Source: Persicaria tinctoria
Taxonomy: Eukaryota; Streptophyta; Magnoliopsida; Caryophyllales; Polygonaceae
DNA: 64,000 nt
Assembly (NCBI GenBank): GCA_037127255.1
Contig: JBANSL010000014.1
Location: 66,252,146-66,316,145, forward strand
Direction of reading: 5' to 3'
Numbering within the stretch: position 1 is the first letter of the stretch; the number at the start of each line of letters is the position of its first letter. A program made the translations under genes and the position numbers. The notes under the pieces are model-generated. The model was not told the origin of the DNA and ran no database searches. It saw only the letters and a program-made list of their open reading frames with translations. Below are positions 22,690 to 33,604 of this stretch, piece after piece.

Positions 22690-24000
22690 ATGAGTCATTA
22701 CCATTTTCTGATTCTATTCCGATTCCAGCACTCATACCAAGCAAAGAGTTGTCGTGATTGTGGGTGTGACTTTTTATGCATAATGGAAAGGGTTCGGTTC
22801 TTTTTTTTTTTTGGAATTATATTATTGTTTTTGTTATTATTATTATTTCGGTTCTCTTTAGGCACACTACTTTTATATTTTATTGGAAATTATATTAGTT
22901 TCATAACTTCTTAATTTCCATAAACAATATTAGATAAAAAAAAAACTCAATATCTTCTGAAATATTATTCAATTTAATAATATCCTTACCAATATTCATA
23001 AAAAAATAATTAAATCTTATTTATTTTATGTAATAACTTTAATACAGGCCTTCTATTATATGTACGTAGAAATTTATAAGAAAATGACTATAGTGTAATA
23101 TATAAGTATGAACATTGGCTATGTTTCCAAAATGACTATAGTTTTTGACCTAAATGATAATAATAACAAAAACAACAATGATATTTCAAAAACAAAATAT
23201 TGTTAGATAAGAAAACTCAATACTTTCATACCTTCAATTCTTTCCATATACCTTTTTATAAATTAAAATAAGTTTTTGTTTTTCTAAAACACTTATGTAT
23301 GTTAAATGAAAATGAAAATTAATTCTTGCAATATCTTTTTAGTGTAACTTCTTAGTATTTTGTTCAAGCTAACTAACTCGAAGATGATAGTCAAAGGAGA
23401 ATATATTAATGTACATACAAAATCTTTTAATTTGTTATAATTGAAATAAATTTGGTAATAACACCCAATTTATCAATTAATCTATTCAAATATACACAAA
23501 TCTATGATAAATTTGATGACATATATGGAGAATTTCAGCTTAGCTAATGAATATATTATATATTACGAAATGTGTAAGACACATTATGAAATGTTTAGGT
23601 AACGAGTATATTATGAAATATTGAAGATAAAATAGTATGAAATGTCTAGAGTTAAAAATTTATAAGTCATGATTTAACTTAGCTAGTGAATATATTATGA
23701 AATTATTAAGATAGAATATTATCTAATGTTATTATGAAACGTTTAAGATAAGATATTATGACATGAATATATTATGAAGTGTTATTAGATATTTTTATAT
23801 AATTTTACCCAATTATCTTCATTTTAAATAATAATTGAAAGAAAATAAAAAAATTATATAATATAAAAAATATTGTTATTATATATTAAAAGGGAAAAAT
23901 ATTATTAGTTTGTAAAGTTTTTACTCATCGGGAGTCATAGACGTACTTTTCATAAGTCAAAGAACTGCTCCTCAAAAGTCACAGGTCTTCTACTCTTAAG
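22690..24000. other. AT-rich non-coding stretch
   Basis: There is no coding signal. A short repeated pattern (ATATTATGAAAT and variants) recurs at about 23540-23790, roughly every 30-60 bp. This may be degenerate tandem repeat DNA within the CACTA-like element. Confidence 0.5.
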
Positions 24001-24448
24001 TCATAGCCCTACGCCTTTAGAGGCGCACGAATTTACAAATAAAAGAACGATTTTCTTTTTGTGGTGCACATAGTAAGGCGAAATTGCAGAAAATCACTCA
24101 TTAAATAGGTTGTTTTGCACAAAACCACATCCTTAAAACACAAATTGCAACAAACCACCCCTTAAACCTATTATGTTACCAAATCACCACCCATCCCTCT
24201 ATTTCATTAAGTTTTCTGTTAAAATTATGAAAGTACAGGTTTATCCCTTGTCTTTTGTTAGAAAAATCAATAAATAAGAGGATATTCTTAGAATTTTGGT
24301 AAGCCATTGTCAACCCTGAAGCCCTACTATGAAGCCCTACTATAAGGTTGGATCCCCAATCTTACAACTCTCCAATTGGCACGGCTAATTGAATCTCCAA
24401 CCATACAATGTCCTCACAACTTCCTTACCATCACTAGAAGTAGGGACG

Positions 24449-24610
24449 GATCTAGGGGTGGGCTGGTGTGTGCTACAGCCCATCCCATTTTACTAGTAAT
24501 ATGGATAATATAGATATATTAATACACAAGTTGTTTCATTGGCATAGCTGATAGGGAGCAGAGATGGGTGCAAATGAGACATAGGTTCAAATCCCCACTT
24601 CCTTTAACAT
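24449..24610 (+). mobile_element. hAT/SINE-like fragment with tRNA-like block
   Basis: It starts AGGGACGGATCTAGGGGTGG, similar to hAT-type CAGGGGCGG ends. It is followed near 24540-24595 by a tRNA-like segment with box-B sequence GGTTCAAATCC. No matching right terminus was found. Confidence 0.35.
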
Positions 24611-25590
24611 TCATTTTTTCCCACAAACAATTTTTGTAGCAAAATTAATTAATCTATCCTTATTTACCGATATTAGTTGCTTTTTGTCATTACTCGAAGT
24701 TAATCATCCAAACACAAATATGTTCTAGTTAGTAGCTTTTTGTGGCTTCTTCTTTGCTATCATTGCTCCAAGTTAATCATCCAAACACAAATATGGTCCA
24801 GATGCTATTGTTGATGCTATTGTCATTTTTTACTTGAATCTTAATCCTGGATCCTATCGTATCTATCTTGTTGCCAGCTCAATTTTGTCCTATGTTCTTC
24901 TATAATATTATTCTTCATTTTTTTTCTCTTACATAAAAAAAAACATGTCTAATTTTTATCTCAATAGATACAGTGACAAAAAAGGAAAATATAAAATTAT
25001 ATAGAATTGCAATCTTGTAGGCTCAATACCACATACTTGAATCCCATAAACCACGATTCGATCGCCAAAGACTACAATAGGTACACAGTTCAACACTCTG
25101 GAGTCTAGCATCGATCTAAGCTCTCCAATTACATATCAACAAACATCGCCTTGATATCTCCTTGGCTTTTGCAAAGAACCGGTCACCAAAGGAGACCAGT
25201 ATACTCAAAATTAGGGCTTTGAGCAGTGCAAACTGTGCTAATTCGGGTTTGTGCGGAACTAATTTGAGAGATTTCATCCTCAATTAAGTTAGATTTGGGG
25301 GATTTTAGGTTCGATTATGGGTGTGATTTGAGGATTTCATATTCGATTTGTGGGTACCAGTTAACGATGATCAACCACCTGCACATACCATCGATGATGA
25401 GGAGGAGCACGGAGACCGCATAGATCAAGGTAGAAGATGCCTCTTTTGGGTTGACTGGCCATCAGAGAGATTGACCCTCCGTAATTGAGACGGGTTTACT
25501 AAAATCACTATTTAGTGATATTCATCCACGCCAAATCAGCCTTCAAGAAAAGCTTTTTTTATCTTTTCGGCTATATACACCGCAAATCCT

Positions 25591-25689
25591 CACGTCCTTA
25601 AGGACGTGCAAGTAAGGAGAGAGCCACCCAAAGCAGGACGTGCAAAACTGCACGTGGTTAAGCACGTGCTGCACGTCCTTAAGGACGTG
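25591..25689. repeat. left subterminal palindromes CACGTCCTTAAGGACGTG
   Basis: Two perfect 18-bp palindromes lie at 25591-25608 and 25672-25689, with a related half-site series GCACGTGGTTAAGCACGTGC between them. They are candidate transposase-binding or hairpin-forming sites. Confidence 0.85.
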
Positions 25690-25878
25690 CAAGCTCGTCT
25701 TCTAAATGTCGAAGAGGACGCGCCTCTTCGTCTTCATTCCGTCTTCGTCAGAGAAATCGAGAGCGAGAGAGTTGCCGGAGAGAAATTGAGAGCGAGAGAG
25801 ATTGCCGGAGAGGGAAATCGAGAGAGAGAGAGAGAGAGGTCGCCGGAGAGAGAAAGAGAAAGAGATCGAGACAGAGAG

Positions 25879-26139
25879 ATGGAGCCGGAGAGAGAGGAGG
25901 TGGTGGAACCGACGGCGGCGCTGGTGGCTGAGGAGGTTGGTGGTGGGGGTGGAGCCCTAGGGGAGGGGGTGGCGGTGAAGCAGGTGGTCGGGAGTGGTGG
26001 TGGGGCGGCGCCCATGGAGGTTGAGGAGGGTGGTGGTGGTGACGGTGGTGGCGGTGGTGGTGATGGTGGCGTAGTGGCGGAGGCGAAACCGCCGCGGAAG
26101 CGGCGTACTATTGAGGTTTTGCCGGTCCCGACCCCACCG
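25879..26139 (+). CDS. first-exon-like ORF of unknown gene, probably captured
   Basis: The ATG at 25879 opens an 87-codon phase-0 exon that ends at a GT donor (26140). The product is low-complexity: a Glu-rich start (MEPEREEVVEP), poly-Gly tracts and a basic end KPPRKRRTIEVLPVPTPPV. The preceding R/E repeat (RERERERSPERERERDRD) is in the same open frame. GC content is far above its surroundings. It looks like the first exon and 5' UTR of a host gene acquired by the element, as Pack-MULEs do. I cannot name the parent gene, and no second exon follows. Confidence 0.4.
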
Positions 26140-26454
26140 GTATGTTTTTTGATTTATTCATTTTGTTTGATTTATTTTTATAGTTTTATATTATAATTAG
26201 TTTATTATATAGTTTGATAGATAATATATAATTTGATAGATTATATAGTTTTAGTATATAGTTTGAAAGATAGTATATAGTATAGTTTATATATTTTGAT
26301 AGTTTTAATGGAAAAACAAAAAAAAATGATTAATATATATTACAAGATATTAAAACTTATTACAATATATTAAAAGACATTAAAATAAATGAAAATAAAA
26401 ATATTAAAATTTAATAAAATATAATAAAATACATAGAAATAAATAAGTGGTTGT

Positions 26455-28950
26455 CCATTCTCTCTACACGAACACGAAGCTCCGCCGGGTCAGTGGCGCA
26501 TAACGGTAACCCATGGTGTTCATAACCACGGGCTTTCCACGAGCTTGAAGGGTCACGCCATCGCCGGACAAATGACAGAGGGGGGAAAGAAGATGGCGAG
26601 GTGGATGAAGGAAGTTGGCACTCCTCCAAAATCCATTGGGTACGGATTGAGGCAGTTGGATGAGACCAGTGTCACGTCAAGGAAGAGCCTTACCAACACG
26701 CTCGCCATGATGGTCGCCGAAGAAAGAGGTAGTCGGACGATGACCCAGGATATCTTGCACCATCTGCGGGAAAGAAGGTACTACTACGACTTCAGACGAC
26801 ATCCGGATGACGACAACGTCTTGAGCGACCTCTTCCTGGCGCATCCCGACGGGATACGCCTTCTCCGAAGGTTCCATTACGTCATCATAATGGACAGCAC
26901 ATACAAAACAAATGCGTAAGTTACTTAATTACGATTACATTATTGCACATATAGCCAATTATAAAGCATTTATATGTAACATATTTACACTTGCAGATAT
27001 GAGATTCCTTTGTGAGAGGCGGTGGGGTTCACACCCTCAGGCAATACTTACTGCATCGCCTATGCCTTCATGTCGCAAGAGAACGAAAACACATACGCCT
27101 GGGTGTTGCGACAGCTTCAGATCTTGCTTGGGACGGTTCAGCCTCAAGCTATCATGACTGATCGAGAGCTAGGTCTCTTGGCGGCGCTGAATGTTGTCTT
27201 CCCCGACGTCCAGCATCTCTTTTGTTGGTTACACGTGACGAGAAGATGCGAGGAAGCAGCTCTGAAGATCACGAAGAATTTAAACCACGCTGGCATCTTT
27301 AAGGGCAACTGTTGGGGGCTGTTCGAATCGAGGTCGGAGGAATCATTCAACCGACGTCGTCGGGCGCTACGAGCTGCATGGCACCCATTCCCAGGTGTGG
27401 TGGCGTATTTGGAGTCGGTTTGGCTTCCATACAGCAGGAACATAGTACGGTGCTACGTAGATAATGTCTTCCATCTCGGCACCCGTACAACAAACTGGTA
27501 CAACCTTACTTCATATCTCCCATTACAATATGATATAATATCGAATATTTAGCGGTATGCACTTCAATGTGTACAGAGTTGAGGGTCAACACAAGGTTCT
27601 GAAGGAGGCACTTCACTCATCGACTGGTGACTTCCGCATCGTGATCGATGCAATCCATAGAGTCAACGATTGTCAACTGCATGAGCTGCAAACTGCTTTG
27701 GAGATCGACCGCTTCAAATGGCCAACAACGGCGTATAAAGTCAACCTTTTCGATGAGGTAAAGACTTTAATCTCCAAAAAGTGCTTCGATTATCTGTACA
27801 AGATGTGGCAGGACGTCGTGAACCAAAAGGTTCCTCTGGTATGCACGGACCGACATTGGAGGGTTTGTTACGGGATCCCTTGTGTCCATGAGATTCAGGC
27901 ATACGTCAACTCCGGTACTCCGATACCCGCCGAGGACATCCACCCGTTCTGGATGGATTTGACATGGACTGACCTCGACGACACCCCACTGCCGTATGAG
28001 CTGTCATCTTCATACACGGCTTCCAACGATGTATGCGAGGATGAGCTGCACCCACCCTCATCAGCAAGCGTTCGAAGGAAGGGGAGGCATCGGGGGTCGA
28101 GGAATGCCTGCAGAACCAACCCGTTGCCATACGAGGAGGTAAGGGAAAGGTTTGAGAGAGAAGAAGCGTGTGCTGCTCGAAATGCTGCTCGGCCTCGTCC
28201 ACAAGCGACCTCAGCTCGACGTGGACGTGATGATGTGTTCGGAGGGTTCAACTGGGGTCGAAACAACGTTGATCCCTTCATGCTCGGTCATATTCAGACG
28301 GTGAGGGACACTGTTGGAGATGGTCATTGTGGCTACCGTGCTTTGGCGGCTTTGACATCACCGATCGGCGAGACTGCTTTCCCGGAACTCAAAACGTTAC
28401 TATGCAATCACTTGGAGGATCACGCCGTTCTGTACGCCGGTTGTTATACGGGAGAGTACCCATTCCAGCAGTTCGTCGACTACCAGAGATGGGCCGGAGC
28501 CACACATGGTGATAGGAGACGGTGGATAGAGCTACCCATCATGGGTTTAGTATTTGCGACGGTATATCAGATTCCTCTCGTCGTCCTAGCTTGGTATCAT
28601 CCGTTCACATGTCTCCCCATGATCTCGCCGACATCTGCTAACAACCCTCCCCAATCAGCAACTCTTGGTGTAGCCTGCATCGGAAACCAAGACCATTTTG
28701 CCGCGGTACGACTTCAAACGTCTTTTTTATTACCTATTCATGCTTTTCATACATATGTCAATACTCTAACTCTAAATTTTTGTTCTCATAGATCTGGTTG
28801 CGTCCTAACGCTCTTTTTCCGCCGCCTCCACTAGAATGGGTCGAACATCATCATCCGAGCGTCGAAGGATGGGATGCTCCGTTTCAAGCTCAGATTGAGA
28901 GATTTAGAGCCTTGCGTGCTGAGTCCGGCCGTCCTTTACTATTTTCCTAG
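26455..28950 (+). pseudogene. MULE transposase fused to OTU cysteine-protease domain
   Basis: Upstream of 26545 the frame already shows a FAR1-like zinc-finger end (CPF..., THGVHNHGLS). Exon 1 ends at 26915; intron 26916-26996 is GT-AG. The MULE domain has D (IIMDSTYKTNA), D (IMTDRELGLLAAL), CWLHVTRR and E (FESRSEESFN). The frame carries a TGA at 27013-27015 and a second break or unresolved short intron at about 27500-27575. The 27557-28705 frame then gives VEGQHKVLKEALHSSTGDF, a SWIM-like C..C.GIPCVHEI, an R-rich linker, and an OTU domain with catalytic GDGHCGYRAL (Cys) and NQDHFAA (His). Donor at 28706 and last exon 28792-28950 join in phase. One nonsense codon means this copy is probably dead, but domain architecture is complete. 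Confidence 0.8.
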
Positions 28951-29138
28951 ATTGTATTCCACAACTTTATTAAAATTATGAATGTAAACCTTTTTTTCCG
29001 TTCCTTGTAACGTTATTCGCATATTATCCGAATGAAAACCTTAACAATTCTTGTGTTCTGTTTAATTTGACCCTAAATCCATCAAATCCACTAGCTAAAC
29101 ACAATTTTATCAATTAACATTACAAAACCGTCGGAAAA

Positions 29139-29172
29139 CCTAAACTCTAACCCTAAACCCTAAACCCTGCAA
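29139..29172 (+). repeat. short interstitial telomere-like repeat
   Basis: Three to four near-copies of the plant telomere unit CCCTAAA lie immediately inside the right end of the OTU-MULE. It is too short to imply a former chromosome end. Confidence 0.6.
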
Positions 29173-29190
29173 AACCCTAACTAGGGTTTG

Positions 29191-29313
29191 CACGTCCTTA
29201 ACAACGTGCAAGCATTGCACGTCCTTAAGGACGTGCTTGCACATTGTTAAGGACGTGCAAGACGTTTTTAGCGGACGTGCACCATCCCAGACTTGCATGT
29301 CCTTAAGGACGTG
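29191..29313. repeat. right subterminal palindromes of the OTU-MULE
   Basis: A perfect copy of CACGTCCTTAAGGACGTG lies at 29218-29235, a one-mismatch copy at 29296-29313, and partial copies at 29191-29208 and 29245-29258. They mirror the left end. Confidence 0.85.
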
Positions 29314-29696
29314 CAAATCCTTAATCCGGATTTGCGGTGTATATAGTGACACCCTTTTTTATAGAAAAAAAATGAAGTTTTGCTTATGGTCAGGGTTAAA
29401 ATTGTAATTATGTACTTTTTAACATAAAACTTAACGGAATAGAGAGACGAGCGTTTATTTGCTAACGGAATAGGTTTAAGGGTGGTTTCCTACAATTTCA
29501 CCAAGAAATAAAAAGGGTCTTAACAGAATGATAATCAATGTAGATTTAAAAGGGGGCCGCTTCTATTGCCATCGGGGAACAAGCTACCATTTGAAATAAG
29601 ATTGAAGCAAATTTTTTATGCAATATAAATCTTAAAAGATATTAGGCCTTAAAAATTTTGGGGCTCACCACCACCTAAACATCTTATCCGTATGGG

Positions 29697-29790
29697 AACT
29701 CGCTTTCATTAGCTCAATGGTTATAGATGTTGGGGATTACCTCTTGGTTGAGGGTTCAAACCTTGATAGCTACATTTCTACCTCCTTGAC
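29697..29790 (+). mobile_element. tRNA-derived SINE-like head
   Basis: Box A-like TTAGCTCAATGG is followed about 40 bp later by box B-like GGGTTCAAACC. It abuts the 5'-truncated LINE at about 29802. No tail or flanking duplication was identified. Confidence 0.4.
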
Positions 29791-29801
29791 ATTCCAACAG
29801 T

Positions 29802-32800
29802 CGGAAACGAATTCACCTGGAGGAAAAACAAAACGGATATTAATAATATCTATGAAAAACTTGACAGAACCCTGGTGCAAGACCAAATTCTACAATGGTT
29901 TCCTAACATTGTAACCATAAACCATGCATTTCCGACATCAGATCACTGCCCAATTTCCATCCAACTCGAAACAGATGATAGGAGAAAAGTAAGGCCTTTC
30001 AAATTTGAAAAAATGTGGCTTAGTCGGAAAAACTACAAGAATATCGTCACTCAAGCATGGAGAACTCAATTTGTGGGTTCTCATATGTTCAATGTTATGA
30101 AAAAGACTCAAATACTCAAAAGGTTAACAAAAGAATGGAATAAAAGAACCTTTGGAAACATCTTTAGACAACTGCGAGAAACCGAAGAAAGATTATTGGA
30201 TCTACAGAAGAACTTTAGCCAGGGCCATCATAGCGGCAACAATAGAATACAACTACAACTTATAAAGAAAAAGAACCAACTCCTATACTACAATAAACAA
30301 TATTGGAGCCAAAGAGCAAAGACAAAGCATCTGAAACTCTCGGATTCAAACACTGATTACCACCATAGAATGGCGTCTGGTAGACGAAATAGGAAAATTA
30401 TAAGGGAACTTAGAACACAAGAAGGGACATAAATAATTGGAGAAGAAAACATTAGAAAAGAAATCAAAAACGACTTTGAAAAAAGATTTAGAAAAGAAAG
30501 CATCAATGACAGACTACTTAATGAGTACTTGACCTCGGTAGACAAGGAGGTAACAACGGATGACAATAGAGAACTCACCAAGCCCGTATCCAATTATGAA
30601 ATAAAATCTGCTTTCTTTTCCATTGGCAAAGATAAATCCCCGGGGCTGGATGGGATGACTGCAGAATTTTACAGAAAATACTGGGACATTGTAGGACCAT
30701 CTATAATCAAGGCCATTAAAGGATTCTTTTCATCCGGGAAAATGTTGCGACAAGTTAACCAGACATTCATCACCTTAATACCAAAATGTGAAAACCCATC
30801 TACCACTAGCAACTATAGACTAATTAGCCTGTGCTCAACTATTTACAAATCAATCGCAAAAATTCTAGCAGATAGGATGAAGAAGGTTCTAAGAAAAATT
30901 ATCCACCCGCTTCAAGGAGCCTTCGTGGCTGACCGAGCTATTCAGGATAATGTTCTGATAGCTCACGAAATTTTTCATTCATTTAGAACACGAAAAGGAA
31001 AACAAGGATGGATTGCTATAAAACTTGACATGGAAAAAGCCTACGATAGAGTGGACTGCCGGTTTCTCCTTGTAGTTCTGGAGAAATTCGGTTTTTCCTC
31101 TAGATTCGTGGGATGGATTAGTGAATGTATTCAAACTGTGTCCTTCTCAGTTCTTGTAAACGACGAACCAACTGAAACTTTCCAGCCTCAGATAGGGCTT
31201 CGACAAGGCGACCCAATTTCTCCCTACCTTTTCATTATAGGTGCTGAAATCCTCGCTAGAAAATTACAATACCATTGTAATGAACCAACAAACCCGATAT
31301 TCTTTAAAATGACCCCAAACGGATCCCGAATCCCCTTTCTATCATTTGCAGATGACATAATGATCTTTGCAAAAGCATCTCATGAATCTTGTGCGACGGT
31401 TAAAAAAATAATTGATGAATACTGCCAGATTTCAGGACAAAAGGTAAATTTTAACAAATCTGCTTTCCAAGTGACAAAAGGAGTTTCTGCTAATCAAAAA
31501 CTCCAAATCCAAAGCACCCTTCTTATCAGAAACCAAGTTGCCTTAGATAAATACCTAGGATGTCCCATAATAAACGGAAAGGTCAACAAACAAACCTTTG
31601 AAGATGTTATTGGAAAAACAAAAAATCAGCTGACAAAATGGAAAGCGAACTCTCTCTCCCAACAAGGAAGGGCTGTCCTAATCCAAGCGAACCTTTCGGC
31701 TAAACCAAATTACATTATGCAGAACTTTATGCTACCCACGAGCGTGCACAACGAACTAGACAGAGTGAATAGATGTTTTTTCTATAACAAGGACCAAAAC
31801 TACAAACCACTACTAGAGTGGGATAAAATATGTAAACCAAAAAGACAAGGTGGGTTGGGAATTCATAGATCAAAAGACATGAACAAAGCCTTGCAGATGA
31901 AACTATTATGGAAAATCCTTGCGGAGCCCCACAATTAATGGGTTCGGATAGTTCGGGAGAAGTACCTAAAAGAAGACCAAATTTGGGATTACAAAAAGAA
32001 GAAAAACGTTTCATGGCAATGGGCCAAGCTAGTTGCCTTAAGGGACGAATTTTGCACAGAAGTCATCTGGCAAATCGGAAATGGAAAGACGGTTAGATTC
32101 TGGAAGGACAAATGGATTAACTATGAAAGGAAGCTTGAGGATCACCGAATAACTCAACAGATTAACATTCATGAAAAAGTTCAGGATTATATCCTTCCGA
32201 ACAAAACTTGGAATTTGGAAAAGATTCGGGAAGTCCTACCGATTGACCTCGTAGAAAAAATCATCAGCACCCCTCTCCCGTCGCAGGAGTTTGAAGATAG
32301 GCTCTATTGGCAACCTAGTCCTAATGGATGGTTCTCTACTTCTAGTGCCTTAAAATTTATTACGAACTCCAACGACAATGAACTAGAATTCTTCTCTGGA
32401 TTATGGAAAATTGATTGTCCACCAAAAGTTAAAAATTTTCTATGGAAGTTGGGACTAGATGGTCTACCAACTAAAGTAAGGCTACGAAACAAAGGAATTC
32501 ATACGCCCTTGGATTACATATTCTGTAATTCAAGGGAGGAAGACCCTTTCCACCTCCTTATGGAATGCTCGACAACCTTAAGAACCATTGGAGCTTTGGA
32601 CAGAGCGATTGAACGACAAGTAAGAAATGCTGACAAAAGCAACCATAACACAAAGACCATAACGAATGAAATTTTTCGACAGCTAAACCCTGAACAAAAG
32701 GCTATCTTGGCATTCTCCTGGTGGTGCATTTGGACTAAAAGAAACAAAATTATTTTTGATAACCAAAACCTACGAACAATAGATGAGCTCGTAGCGATAA

Positions 32801-32981
32801 TAAAAAAAACCATATGAAAAATTGGGAAAAAAACAAAACAAGATGAACCAGATGAAGACGAAGGAAAAACAATGGGAATAAAACCTAGAAACGAGCCTCG
32901 CAAAATGAACGCCATTCGTTGGCGTAAACCTGATCCCGACACTTTCAAACTTAATTTTGACGGTGCTAAATCTCTTTCTGG
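29802..32981 (+). pseudogene. LINE (non-LTR) ORF2-type polyprotein, truncated at both ends
   Basis: One reading frame runs the full 3.2 kb with no frameshift and only three stops: TAA 30430-30432, TAA 31936-31938 and TGA 32815-32817. It starts within the endonuclease (NEFTWRKN, then INHAFPTSDHCPISIQ). The RT has KSPGLDGMTAEFY, NYRLISLCSTIYK, LDMEKAYDRVD, GLRQGDPISPYLF and the catalytic FADDIMIFAKA. KYLGCPIING, GGLGIHRSKDMN, a zf-RVT domain (WFSTSSALKFI; PPKVKNFLWKL) and the first part of RNase H (FKLNFDGAKSL) follow. Coding stops abruptly near 32981, so RNase H and the poly(A) end are missing. Confidence 0.92.
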
Positions 32982-33009
32982 CTAGGTCAGGCGATGTCAG
33001 AGAGGCCTG

Positions 33010-33493
33010 ATGACCGGCATGTCGAGGGGTAGGATATCTAGAGTATCCAGAGAAGGCGTGATGTTGGTGATCGTAGAGAGCCATGGTAAGAGGGTGTGGG
33101 GGATGGCGAAGGTGGCCGGATCTGGGGCTCGAGGGTGGATCCGGGGTTCAGCAGGCCGGATCTGGGCTCGAGGGTTGCCGGAAACAGTGGCGGGGTGCCG
33201 GATCTGGTGTGGGAGGTGGTCGGCGGTGGATGCTGCTGAAGGAGAGAGCTCGGATAGGCGGTGCAGGGGAAGCGATGAAGAGGATGGTGGTGCAGGTCCT
33301 CGGATAGGCGGCGGCGATAGATCTGAGAAGGGCGGATCCGGCGACGGTGGCCTTGGAGAGGGAGAAGGCGGCGGTGTCGCTGGGTGCGGTGTTGTCGGGA
33401 GCAGGGGCCGGAGAGGCGGCGGCGATGAGGAAGGTCGGAGGAAGAGGGAGGATCAATTTAGGGTTCTGTTAGGAAGAAAAGGTTGTGATACCA
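33010..33493 (-). other. GC-rich leader of a truncated Copia element
   Basis: On the minus strand this follows the LTR and a primer-binding site (TGGTATCACAACC, just before 33494). It is low-complexity GGA/GGC-rich DNA with open frames in several phases but no gag motif. It joins directly to the truncated LINE near 33000. Confidence 0.45.
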
Positions 33494-33548
33494 TGTAGAA
33501 TAGCGGAATTGATGTAAAGTCCTCCTTAGGGTTTCCATTCATTGATAT

Positions 33549-33604
<56 letters not shown>

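Larger units (their letters stand above)
20676..24066. mobile_element. CACTA-like element carrying a duplicated ORF
   Basis: The left end CACCACAAATTTCTTTTAG and the reverse complement of the right end CACCACAAAAAGAAAAT match the ends of the 8378-9941 element. Subterminal motifs recur at both ends: GCGCC-TTTTA-GGCG-type palindromes and TGTGACTC-AAGAGG repeats (20710-20890 and 23930-24040). The interior is AT-rich apart from the 476-codon minus-strand ORF. The 3-bp flanks (atc / cac) do not match. Confidence 0.45.
25571..29346 (+). mobile_element. autonomous-type Mutator-like element with OTU-domain transposase
   Basis: A perfect 19-bp inverted repeat, CTATATACACCGCAAATCC, marks the ends (25571-25589 and 29328-29346), followed inward on both sides by copies of an 18-bp palindrome. 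Between them lie a GC-rich captured exon and the transposase gene. A possible 9-bp duplication (TTTTTTTAT / CTTTTTTAT) flanks 25563-29353 but is a T-run and therefore weak evidence. Confidence 0.7.
24141..29499. mobile_element. outer inverted-repeat element enclosing the OTU-MULE
   Basis: An inverted repeat pairs 24141-24224 with 29418-29499. Shared blocks read AAATTG, AAACCACCC-TTAAACCTATT and CCGTTAAGTTTT-TGTTAAAA on opposite strands. Its left arm also has a partial tandem copy at 24080-24140. Target duplications were not resolved, so the ends are approximate. It may be a separate element into which the OTU-MULE inserted. Confidence 0.4.

Noticed and set aside
25734..26015. Serine/leucine-rich 93-codon minus-strand ORF
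   Set aside because: It is the antisense shadow of the R/E-repeat and poly-Gly captured exon; no independent start context or motif.
29139..29172. Evidence of an ancient chromosome end or fusion (telomere-like repeats)
   Set aside because: Only three to four units, located at a transposon end; telo-box-like words are common in plant DNA.
33148..33456. Proline/alanine-rich minus-strand ORF of 102 codons
   Set aside because: The segment is low-complexity GC-rich DNA open in several frames on both strands; no gag motif, so it is treated as Copia leader.
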